From assembly GCA_934597165.1 (NCBI GenBank), contig CAKTQP010000042.1, positions 1 to 17,702 on the forward strand: 17,702 nt of DNA, written 5' to 3'. Below the pieces are notes generated by a model. The model was not told the origin of the DNA, ran no database searches, and was given only the letters and a program-made list of their open reading frames with translations. A program made the translations under genes and the position numbers. This document shows positions 7,183 through 13,312 of the stretch, in pieces (within the stretch, counting starts at the first letter, position 1; every line of letters starts with the position of its first letter). The DNA comes from an uncultured Oscillospiraceae bacterium. GTDB taxonomy: Bacteria > Bacillota > Clostridia > Oscillospirales > Oscillospiraceae.

Positions 7183-7914
7183 TCAAGACGCCTTTGCTGC
7201 CTGTAGGTATTCCTCCAAGCACTGCCCGCTTTCCCGCAGTGCCTGAGCCGTCTCCCCCCCCACATAGCGATAGTGCCACGGCTCGTAGATGATGCCGGTC
7301 AGGTCGCTCTTGCCATCCGGGTAGCGGAGGATGAAACCGTATTCCCAGCAGTGCGCCATCAGCCACTGCTGCACCGGCGTGGACGCCTGCCCCTCGTCCA
7401 GCTGCTGATAGCTGGCGTCCACAATGTCCACCGCCAGACCCAATTCGTGCTCGCTGGTGCCGGGACGCGCTACCACCGTGGCGGCCTTTTGGTCAGCCTC
7501 CTCCGCGTCGTACCCGGCGGCCATGAGCCGCTGGACTTTGTTGGCGAACAGGGCTTGCTGTTTGCTGTGGGGGCGGTAGGAGGAGCAGATGACCGGAGCG
7601 TGTCCAGCCGCCCGGCAGGCGTCCATCATGGCTTGCAGGGCGGGGTAGCAGCGCTGGTCGATGGACTGTCCGCCCCGCAGGTGGGTGACGGTGATGGTGT
7701 GGCCGGCGGGAAGGGGCGTCCAGGGGTTGACCAGAGTTAAGTTCCAGTCGGACGTGGGGACAGGGGCAGCGTCGGCAGCGTGGGCGATGGCTAGCTGGCT
7801 GTCCCCGTGGGCGGCGGAGGGGATGTGGCTGAGAGAGAGCAGCAAAAAGAGGACGGCAGCGCCCAGGAGGCTGCCCAGCAATTTGAACGCCCAGTGGGGC
7901 AGGTCGTGGAACAT
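7183..7914 (-). CDS. VanY-like D-alanyl-D-alanine carboxypeptidase (peptidase M15B), membrane-anchored
   Basis: The protein has 243 residues from the ATG at 7914-7912; an in-frame GTG at 7923 lies inside the GAGGTG ribosome site and is not the start. An N-terminal hydrophobic helix (about 12-30) anchors it, with the enzyme outside the cell. The M15B motifs are complete: SSYRPHSKQ (111-119), the zinc ligands H156 and D163 in GTSEHELGLAVDIVD, and E211/H214 in EPWHYRYVG. The family removes the terminal D-Ala from peptidoglycan stem pentapeptides, which limits cross-linking and, in van clusters, helps glycopeptide resistance. No vanH, vanA/B or vanX gene is present, so a housekeeping or stress role in the wall is more likely. 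Its promoter carries the same tandem site as the promoter of the upstream two-component operon. Confidence 0.92.
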   Translation of the reverse strand: MFHDLPHWAFKLLGSLLGAAVLFLLLSLSHIPSAAHGDSQLAIAHAADAAPVPTSDWNLTLVNPWTPLPAGHTITVTHLRGGQSIDQRCYPALQAMMDACRAAGHAPVICSSYRPHSKQQALFANKVQRLMAAGYDAEEADQKAATVVARPGTSEHELGLAVDIVDASYQQLDEGQASTPVQQWLMAHCWEYGFILRYPDGKSDLTGIIYEPWHYRYVGGETAQALRESGQCLEEYLQAAKAS

Positions 7915-7945
7915 GAAAAACACCTCGCTGTGAAATGATACCGTT

Positions 7946-7954
7946 AGGATACCA
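7946..7954 (-). promoter_or_regulatory. Extended -10 of the VanY-like gene, activator-type promoter
   Basis: Minus-strand TGG-TATCCT (7954-7946). At 17 bp upstream the -35 position reads GCCGTT, which is non-consensus and is part of the tandem regulator site. This layout is typical of promoters that need an OmpR-family activator. Confidence 0.55.
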
Positions 7955-7971
7955 GCCTTGTCCCACCAAAC

Positions 7972-8000
7972 GGCAACGGTTTGGCATCAAAACGGCATCA
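7972..8000 (-). promoter_or_regulatory. Tandem 11-bp-phased operator before the VanY-like gene
   Basis: On the minus strand TGATGCC (8000-7994), TGATGCC (7989-7983) and a degenerate CGTTGCC (7978-7972) follow each other at exactly 11-bp steps and reach the -35 position. OmpR/PhoB-family regulators bind direct repeats with this spacing. The first half-site contains the TGA stop of the preceding gene. A near-identical site lies before the response regulator at 10933-10950. Confidence 0.68.
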
Positions 8001-8837
8001 ACTTTCCGAACAGTTGAAGGTGATGCGATCCCGCGTGAGGGTCAGCGGCAGCAGCACCGTGTCGTTGCCGGAGAAGCGCAGGCGCATCCCGTAGATGCCC
8101 TCGCCCTTCTCCTTGTCCAGTCCCAACTCCTCGCAGTTGAGCACCTTGATGCCGTCCGGCTCATAGTATTTGGTGAAAAAGAGCACCAGATCGGAACGCA
8201 AAAGGCTGTCAAAATCCATCTGTTCAGCCTGTTTTGCGTACGTTTCCGCGTATTTCTTCAAGGTGCCGGTGCAGTAGTAGTCCAGCGCCAGCAGCTTGCC
8301 GGAGCGGTCGTCCAGGATGCAGCGGATGCCGCCGTCTTGGGTGGAGAAGGTGCAGTCCCACAGGATGGCGGAGAAACCGGAGGCGAGACCGGAGGTGTCC
8401 AACGTGGTCTTCACCGTGTCCGCGTCCGCCACTGTCCCACCGGTGGCCTGAATGGCCATGGTGCTGTCGCTGCCGCCGGTGGAGACGGTGAGCAGGGGCA
8501 TGGCGGTGAAGTTGGTGAGCTTGTCCAGGTTCAGGATGTCCTGATAGCAGGTGTTCAGCAGCTTCAAGGCGTCCGTGGCCAGGGTCTTGACCTCCTTTTT
8601 GCTCCGCTGTGCCTGGCTGGTCTCTAGGGTCACGTTGTCGTTCAGATTCCCAGCCAGCAGCAAACTTTGGGACAGCTGGGAGGTGGTCTGCACCTGGAAG
8701 GGCTGGGTGAGGGTGGTGGCGTCCGCCTGGTCGAACCGGTAGTCCTGATAGACGAACACCGCCTTGGGCAGCAGGAACCCGCCGGTCACCAGCAAGGCGG
8801 TGCCCAGGGCGCATAAGATGGTGCGTTTCCAGTTCAT
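7998..8837 (-). CDS. Unrecognised membrane-anchored extracytoplasmic protein, third gene of the two-component operon
   Basis: The protein has 279 residues. The ATG overlaps the kinase stop (ATGA at 8834-8837) and follows AAAGGAG. A Lys/Arg-flanked hydrophobic helix at about residues 6-24 (RTILCALGTALLVTGGFLL) is an uncleaved anchor or signal; the remaining 250 residues would be outside the membrane and show no catalytic motif that I recognise. The middle part is rich in Thr/Ser; the C-terminal half has FSAILWDCTFSTQDGG, LLALDYYCTGTL and GEGIYGMRLRFSG, suggesting beta-rich folds. Translational coupling to the kinase suggests a role in signal sensing or as an accessory output, by analogy with extracytoplasmic partners such as YycH/YycI of WalK; no sequence similarity to those is claimed. 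No terminator is seen before the VanY-like gene, so read-through is possible. Confidence 0.85.
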   Translation of the reverse strand: MNWKRTILCALGTALLVTGGFLLPKAVFVYQDYRFDQADATTLTQPFQVQTTSQLSQSLLLAGNLNDNVTLETSQAQRSKKEVKTLATDALKLLNTCYQDILNLDKLTNFTAMPLLTVSTGGSDSTMAIQATGGTVADADTVKTTLDTSGLASGFSAILWDCTFSTQDGGIRCILDDRSGKLLALDYYCTGTLKKYAETYAKQAEQMDFDSLLRSDLVLFFTKYYEPDGIKVLNCEELGLDKEKGEGIYGMRLRFSGNDTVLLPLTLTRDRITFNCSES

Positions 8838-10237
8838 AGGCGGTCTCCTTTCAGGGTCACCAGGACGGTGGTGCCCAGGCTGGGGGTGCTGTCGAAGCGG
8901 ATGGAGCCGTCATGCAGCGTGGCAATTTTGGCGCACAGGGTCAGCCCCAACCCAGCGCCCCCCTGCCGCCGGGAACGGCTCTTGTCCACCCGATAGAAGG
9001 CTTCGGTCAGGTGGTTCAGGGCATCAAGAGGGATGCCCCGCCCGTTGTCCTGCACCGCCAGCATACACCCGTCCTCTGTGAACTGCACCTCCACCCAGAT
9101 GTCCCCGCCGTGATCGAAGGATTTCCGGGCGTTGTCCAGCAGGTTCAGCAGGAGGGAGCGGATCAGGTCGCCCTCCAGCAGACAGGCGCCCGCCGGACAG
9201 CGGACGTGGAGCCGGATGCCCGCTTGGGCGTACTGAGGACGCAGGTGTACCACCAGGTCGGTGATGAGCTCTTGCAGGGACACCGGCGACCGGGTCAGGT
9301 TGCCGTCCTCCAGGGCGAAGATGTTCAACAGCGTCAGGGACAGCCGTTCCAGCCGGCGTCCTTCCGAAAAGATATAGTTCACCGCGTCCCGTTGTTCCTC
9401 GGCGGACAGAGATTGACTGCGTAGGAGGTCGGCGTAGCCGATGATGGAGGTCATGGGGGTCTTCAGCTCGTGGGTGAAGCTGCCCACGAACTGCTCCTGC
9501 CGCTCCATGGCCGCCTGCAACTCCTCTACGCTGGCCTCCACCCGCTCCGCCATGGAGTCAAAGTCCCGTGCCAGCAGACCGATCTCGTCCCCGGTGTTCA
9601 GCCCCACCCGGTAGTCCCAGTGCCCCGCGGCAATTTCCCGGGCGGCTTGGGAGAGTCGTCCCAAGGGGCGGGTGAGCAGGTAGGCGATGGTATAGGACAG
9701 GAGGGTGCAGATGACCACCATGACGGCGAAGATGCGATAGAAGGTGGTCTGCTGGCGGGTGCGGATGTCGTAGAGGTGGGTCAGGTCGGTGGCGGCGGTG
9801 AGATAGACCGTGTCGCTGCCCACCGGGAAGGCACGGGAAAGCTGGATGTACCGCTTCCCCTGGCTGTCGGTGAGATGGGTCAGGTTGGATTGGTCATCTC
9901 CCGGCAGCACCTTCGGCGGGGAGAGGGCGGAGGCGGCAGAACCGGTGGAGTAGATGGTCTTGCCCTGGCAGGTCAGCAGCACCCCCGCCCAGCGGCTCCC
10001 CTGTTGGGGGATGATCTGTTCCAACGTGTCGGAAAACTCAGCGGCACTGGTCCAGGGCTGGATGTTGCCCACCGTTTGCAGGGTGTTCAGCAGCAGCTGA
10101 TAGGACTCCGTGGCGTTGGTCTGTTCCCGTTCCAGGGAGGCTTGGAAGGAGCGGGAGATGAGGGCACAGCTGCCGATGCTGAACAACAGCGTCATCAGCG
10201 AGATCATACAAAAGGTCACCTTCAGCCGAAACCTCAT
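8834..10237 (-). CDS. Membrane sensor histidine kinase (HAMP-HisKA-HATPase)
   Basis: The protein has 467 residues. The ATG overlaps the regulator stop (ATGA 10234-10237), with GGAGGTG 5 bp upstream. Transmembrane helices at about 7-28 and 168-188 enclose an extracytoplasmic sensor domain of about 140 residues. A HAMP linker follows (190-240), then HisKA with phospho-acceptor H256 (SFTHELKTPMTS). The ATP-binding domain has an N box with N365/N369 (LLLNLLDNA), the G1 box DNGRGIP (397-403) and G2 GGAGLGLTLC. It autophosphorylates and should pass phosphate to the regulator encoded just upstream. The ligand is not predictable; the linked carboxypeptidase suggests a cell-wall cue. Confidence 0.95.
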   Translation of the reverse strand: MRFRLKVTFCMISLMTLLFSIGSCALISRSFQASLEREQTNATESYQLLLNTLQTVGNIQPWTSAAEFSDTLEQIIPQQGSRWAGVLLTCQGKTIYSTGSAASALSPPKVLPGDDQSNLTHLTDSQGKRYIQLSRAFPVGSDTVYLTAATDLTHLYDIRTRQQTTFYRIFAVMVVICTLLSYTIAYLLTRPLGRLSQAAREIAAGHWDYRVGLNTGDEIGLLARDFDSMAERVEASVEELQAAMERQEQFVGSFTHELKTPMTSIIGYADLLRSQSLSAEEQRDAVNYIFSEGRRLERLSLTLLNIFALEDGNLTRSPVSLQELITDLVVHLRPQYAQAGIRLHVRCPAGACLLEGDLIRSLLLNLLDNARKSFDHGGDIWVEVQFTEDGCMLAVQDNGRGIPLDALNHLTEAFYRVDKSRSRRQGGAGLGLTLCAKIATLHDGSIRFDSTPSLGTTVLVTLKGDRL

Positions 10238-10893
10238 CCCGTCACCTCCAACCGATACCCCACCTTGGGGATGGCACGCAGGTGCCCCTCCCAGCCCACC
10301 TTTCTCCGCAGGCGCTGGACGTGCAAGTCAACGGTCTTGCTCTCAAAGTTGAACTCACCGCCCCACACCCGCCGGTAGATGGTCTCCCGGTACAGGGCGA
10401 TGTTGGGGTTCCGGGCGAAGAGCAACAGCAGGTCGTACTCCTTCCGGGTTAGGGGAATTTCAATCCCATCCCGCCGCACCTGCATGGAGCGGGGGTCGAT
10501 CTCCAAGCCGGCGATGGTGATGGGCGCGTCGTTCTTATGGTAGCGCCGCAGCACCACGTCCACCCGTGCCAGCAGCTCCAGCACCTCGAAGGGTTTTACG
10601 ATATAATCCTCCGCCCCCAGCCGCAGCCCTTTTACGCGGTCTTGGACGGCGTTCTTGGCGGTGAGGAAAATCACGGGAATTTCATAGGGGCGGATATATT
10701 CTAATAAGGTGAACCCGTCCACCTCCGGCAGCATCACGTCCAGCAGGATGAGGTCATAGCTCTGGGCGGCGATCTGGTCGGCGGCGGCTGCGCCGTCGTA
10801 CACGCAGTCGCAGGTGTACCCGGCTTTGGACAGGCTCAGCCGGATGAGGTTGGCGATGGGCAGTTCATCCTCCACGATCAAAATACGGATCAA
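10234..10893 (-). CDS. OmpR-family response regulator, TTG start
   Basis: The protein has 219 residues. The start is TTG at 10893-10891, preceded by AGGAGGG about 9 bp upstream; no other start fits the conserved N-terminus (IRILIVEDE). The receiver domain has the acidic pair E8/D9, phospho-acceptor D52 (LLDVMLPEVDG), T78 and K100 (IVKPFE). The winged-helix DNA-binding domain covers 125-217 (MQVRRDGIEIPLTRKEYDLLLLF; RLRRKVG; IPKVGYRLEV). It is first gene of a tightly coupled operon with the kinase and an extracytoplasmic protein. Tandem TGATGCC repeats at its promoter and at the VanY-like gene make it the best candidate for binding them, so autoregulation is likely (inference). Confidence 0.95.
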   Translation of the reverse strand: MIRILIVEDELPIANLIRLSLSKAGYTCDCVYDGAAAADQIAAQSYDLILLDVMLPEVDGFTLLEYIRPYEIPVIFLTAKNAVQDRVKGLRLGAEDYIVKPFEVLELLARVDVVLRRYHKNDAPITIAGLEIDPRSMQVRRDGIEIPLTRKEYDLLLLFARNPNIALYRETIYRRVWGGEFNFESKTVDLHVQRLRRKVGWEGHLRAIPKVGYRLEVTG

Positions 10894-10917
10894 CGGTCTC
10901 TCCCTCCTTTTTTCTTT

Positions 10918-10923
10918 AAGATA
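10918..10923 (-). promoter_or_regulatory. -10 box of the response regulator operon
   Basis: Minus-strand TATCTT (10923-10918). The -35 position at 17 bp reads GCCATT, inside the tandem TGATGCC repeat, as at the VanY-like promoter (GCCGTT). Confidence 0.5.
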
Positions 10924-10932
10924 CCGCGAAAC

Positions 10933-10950
10933 GGCATCAAAATGGCATCA
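10933..10950 (-). promoter_or_regulatory. Tandem 11-bp-phased operator before the response regulator
   Basis: Minus-strand TGATGCCATTTTGATGCC: two identical heptamers 11 bp apart. It matches the site before the VanY-like gene (TGATGCCGTTTTGATGCC) at 17 of 18 bases and overlaps the -35 region, which is consistent with autoregulation. Confidence 0.7.
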
Positions 10951-10993
10951 TTTTATTGTAAAGTACTTGCGCAAAAAGCTCAAGTGTGTCATC

Positions 10994-11015
10994 ATTTTAC
11001 GTACATTTAACATGA
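10994..11015 (+). promoter_or_regulatory. Pho-box-like repeat before phoB
   Basis: ATTTTACGTAC (10994-11004) is followed directly by ATTTAACATGA (11005-11015), an 11-bp period like the TTAACA-type repeats bound by Gram-positive PhoP. The second unit overlaps the -35 element. The nonamer ATTTAACAT recurs twice before the phosphate symporter gene. Confidence 0.68.
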
Positions 11016-11040
11016 CGAATCGGAAATTGTGGACTATAAT
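11012..11040 (+). promoter_or_regulatory. Promoter of phoB-phoR
   Basis: -35 ATGACG (11012-11017), 17-bp spacer, perfect -10 TATAAT (11035-11040). The transcript should start near 11047, which excludes the in-frame ATG at 11029 and supports the TTG start. Confidence 0.75.
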
Positions 11041-11064
11041 AGGGTCAGAAAGGGAGGGATTCCT

Positions 11065-11757
11065 TTGATTTATCTGGTAGAAGACGACGCCAATATTCGA
11101 GAATTGGTGACGTATACATTAAACCACAGCGGCCTGGACGCCACCGGTTTCGAGCGGCCGTCCCAATTTTGGAAGGCCATGGAGGGGCAGCTGCCCGACT
11201 TGGTGCTGCTGGACATCATGCTGCCCGAAGAGGACGGCCTGAGCATCCTGCGCCGCCTGCGTGCGGCACCGGCCACCGCGTCCATCCCCATTTTGCTGGT
11301 CTCCGCCAAGAACAGCGAGTACGACAAGGTGATGGGTCTGGACAACGGGGCGGACGACTATCTGGCGAAACCCTTCGGCATGATGGAGCTGGTGGCTCGG
11401 GCGAAAGCCCTCCTGCGCCGCACCACCAAGCGGTCGGCCGGGGAGGAGTTCCGGCTGGGGATGCTGTACGTGTCCCTGTCCAAGCACCTGGTGATGGTGG
11501 AGGGGGAGGAAGTGACCCTGACCAACAAGGAGTTTTCCCTCCTCACCTGTCTGCTGCAAAACCAAGGCCGGGTGCTCACCCGGGATCAGCTGCTCAACGA
11601 CATCTGGGGCTACTCCTTCGACGGGGAGAACCGGACGGTGGACGTCCACATCCGGACGCTGCGGCACAAGTTAGGGGACGCAGGACAGCTCATCAAGACC
11701 GTCCGCGGCGTCGGTTACAAGATTGGAGGGGAACCAAGTGAGAGGGAAACTCTTTAA
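11065..11757 (+). CDS. phoB: PhoB/PhoP-type response regulator of the phosphate regulon, TTG start
   Basis: The protein has 230 residues from TTG 11065, with GGGAGG (11052-11057) 7 bp upstream; the ATG at 11029 lies before the predicted transcript start. The receiver has D7/D8, phospho-acceptor D50 (LLDIMLPEEDG), S80 and K102 (LAKPFG). The OmpR-type winged helix spans about 125-222 (LTNKEFSLLTCLLQNQGRVLTR; TVDVHIRTLRHKLG; IKTVRGVGYKI). The assignment to phosphate control rests on context: a PhoR-type kinase overlapping downstream, a Na/phosphate symporter next, and matching Pho-box-like repeats before both units. It should activate transport genes when phosphate is scarce and probably its own promoter. 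Confidence 0.9.
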   Translation: MIYLVEDDANIRELVTYTLNHSGLDATGFERPSQFWKAMEGQLPDLVLLDIMLPEEDGLSILRRLRAAPATASIPILLVSAKNSEYDKVMGLDNGADDYLAKPFGMMELVARAKALLRRTTKRSAGEEFRLGMLYVSLSKHLVMVEGEEVTLTNKEFSLLTCLLQNQGRVLTRDQLLNDIWGYSFDGENRTVDVHIRTLRHKLGDAGQLIKTVRGVGYKIGGEPSERETL

Positions 11758-13090
11758 GCATATGTTCCTGGTGGCCATGTCGGTGTTCGTGGCCTGTACG
11801 GCGCTGTTCATGTGGTCGCTGTACAGCTACTTCTCCGAAGAACGCCAGGCGGAACAGAAGGCAGAGACCGCCTACGTGGCTGCTGCCGTGGAGGAGGTCG
11901 GCAAGGACTTCCTCCAGACCAAGCTGCCCAAGGACAGCGCCAACCGCATCACCTGGATCGACCGGGACGGCACGGTGCTGTTTGACAGCGTGGCCAAGGC
12001 GGAGGACATGGAGAACCACGCCGACCGTGACGAGGTGAAGCAGGCCATGCAGACCGGCGAAGGGGAGAGCACTCGTTACTCCAGCACCCTCTCCCGCAAG
12101 ACCACCAACTACGCCCTGCGCCTGGACGACGGCACCATCCTACGTCTGTCCGGCACCCAGTACACCGTAGTGTCTCTGCTGGTCAGCCAGTTCCAAGCCC
12201 TGGTGGCCGTGCTGGTGCTGGCGGTGGGTCTGGCGGCCTTTCTGGCCTATCGGATGTCTGAGAGCATCATCGAGCCCATCAACCACATCAGCCTGGAGAA
12301 CCCGGACGAGCGGGACGTGTATCCCGAGCTGCGTCCTCTGGTGCGGCGCATCAGCGGGCAGAACAAGCAGATCCAGTACCAGATGGAAGCCCTGCGTCAG
12401 GCACACAAGCAGCAGGACGAAATGCGCCGGGAGTTCACCGCCAACGTGTCCCACGAGCTGAAGACCCCCCTGACCTCCATCTCCGGTTACGCCGAGATCA
12501 TCCGGGAGGGCGTGGCACAGCCGGAGGACGTGAAGGGGTTCGCCGGTAAGATCTACGACGAAGCCCACCGGCTCATGGCTCTGGTAGAGGACATCATCCG
12601 CCTGTCCCAGCTGGAGAGCCGGGAGGTGGCCTATGAGAAGGAGCAGGTGGAGCTGCTTGGCATCTGCAAACGGGTGGTCACCCGCCTGGAGCACGCCGCA
12701 CAGCGGAGAGGCATCACTTTCCACCTGGCCGGTACCACGGGCACGTTTTGGGGCGTTGACCAGGTGGTGGACGAGATCGTCTACAACCTGTGCGACAACG
12801 CCATCAAGTACAACAAGGAGAACGGTCAGGTCAATGTTTTGGTCTCCGAGACCCAGGAACAGGTGGTCTTGACCGTGGAAGATACTGGCATTGGCATCCC
12901 GGCAGAGGAAGTGGATCGCATTTTTGAGCGCTTCTACCGGGTGGATAAGAGCCATTCCCGTGCCGTCGGCGGCACCGGATTGGGGCTTTCCATTGTAAAA
13001 CACGGCGCTGCGTATCATAAAGCCAAGATCGAAGTGAACAGCACCGTGGGGCAGGGGACGGCTATTTCGGTGATTTTCCCCAAAGGATAA
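11738..13090 (+). CDS. phoR: PhoR-type sensor histidine kinase
   Basis: The protein has 450 residues from GTG 11738, with GGAGGGG at 6 bp; it overlaps the end of phoB by 20 bases, so translation is coupled. Transmembrane helices at about 8-31 and 146-171 enclose an extracytoplasmic domain of about 115 residues. A degenerate HAMP-like and coiled linker (172-230) replaces the PAS domain of many PhoR proteins. HisKA has H239 (NVSHELKTPLTSISGYAE). The ATPase part has N350/N354 (VYNLCDNAIKYN), DTGIGIP (382-388) and GGTGLGLSIVKH (411-422), with the RVDKSHSR box typical of PhoR. It phosphorylates PhoB under phosphate limitation. In many bacteria PhoU modulates it; here a PhoU domain is fused to the next transporter. 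A terminator follows. Confidence 0.92.
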   Translation: MRGKLFKHMFLVAMSVFVACTALFMWSLYSYFSEERQAEQKAETAYVAAAVEEVGKDFLQTKLPKDSANRITWIDRDGTVLFDSVAKAEDMENHADRDEVKQAMQTGEGESTRYSSTLSRKTTNYALRLDDGTILRLSGTQYTVVSLLVSQFQALVAVLVLAVGLAAFLAYRMSESIIEPINHISLENPDERDVYPELRPLVRRISGQNKQIQYQMEALRQAHKQQDEMRREFTANVSHELKTPLTSISGYAEIIREGVAQPEDVKGFAGKIYDEAHRLMALVEDIIRLSQLESREVAYEKEQVELLGICKRVVTRLEHAAQRRGITFHLAGTTGTFWGVDQVVDEIVYNLCDNAIKYNKENGQVNVLVSETQEQVVLTVEDTGIGIPAEEVDRIFERFYRVDKSHSRAVGGTGLGLSIVKHGAAYHKAKIEVNSTVGQGTAISVIFPKG

Positions 13091-13118
13091 CGTTCCAAAC
13101 CGAAAAAAAGACGGGAAA

Positions 13119-13161
13119 ACTGGGTGGTTTTGACGAAAATCAAAGCCACCCAGTCTATTTT
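13119..13161 (+). terminator. Intrinsic terminator of phoB-phoR
   Basis: A 15-bp stem (13119-13133 with 13140-13154, one G-T pair) with a CGAAAA loop, followed by CTATTTT. Its tail runs straight into the first Pho-like repeat of the next gene. Confidence 0.82.
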
Positions 13162-13200
13162 ACATAGATTTAACATTACTCGATTTTGGATTTAACATAG
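13157..13200 (+). promoter_or_regulatory. Pho box before the Na/phosphate symporter gene
   Basis: Four consecutive 11-bp units: ATTTTACATAG (13157), ATTTAACATTA (13168), a degenerate CTCGATTTTGG (13179) and ATTTAACATAG (13190). The spacing is exact and the core ATTTAACAT equals that before phoB. Candidate -10 boxes follow at 13205-13210 (GATAAG) or 13221-13226 (TGTAAA); I cannot choose between them. Confidence 0.75.
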
Positions 13201-13240
13201 GAATGATAAGATGAACAAGCTGTAAAGAAGCACAGCGCGT

Positions 13241-13287
13241 GTTAAAAGGAAGTTAAATCGAGTTTCAATGTAAAAAGCGTGTAAAAT
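13241..13287 (-). repeat. Second, inverted block of Pho-like repeats in the symporter leader
   Basis: GTTAAA at 13241 and 13252, and GTAAAA at 13270 and 13281, each pair 11 bp apart. On the minus strand these read TTTAAC and TTTTAC, the same cores as the upstream Pho box but in the opposite direction. They lie between the likely promoter and the ribosome site. Confidence 0.5.
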
Positions 13288-13312
13288 CGTCTCAAAGGAG
13301 TGGTATCCCCCC

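Noticed and set aside
5669..7366. Long minus-strand frame (565 codons) opposite ftsH
   Set aside because: It is the antisense of a fully motif-supported ftsH, rich in His/Leu/Gly, and crosses a strong terminator.
7183..10893. A vancomycin-resistance (van) cluster, suggested by regulator, kinase and VanY
   Set aside because: No vanH, ligase or vanX gene is present; M15B carboxypeptidases are common housekeeping enzymes.
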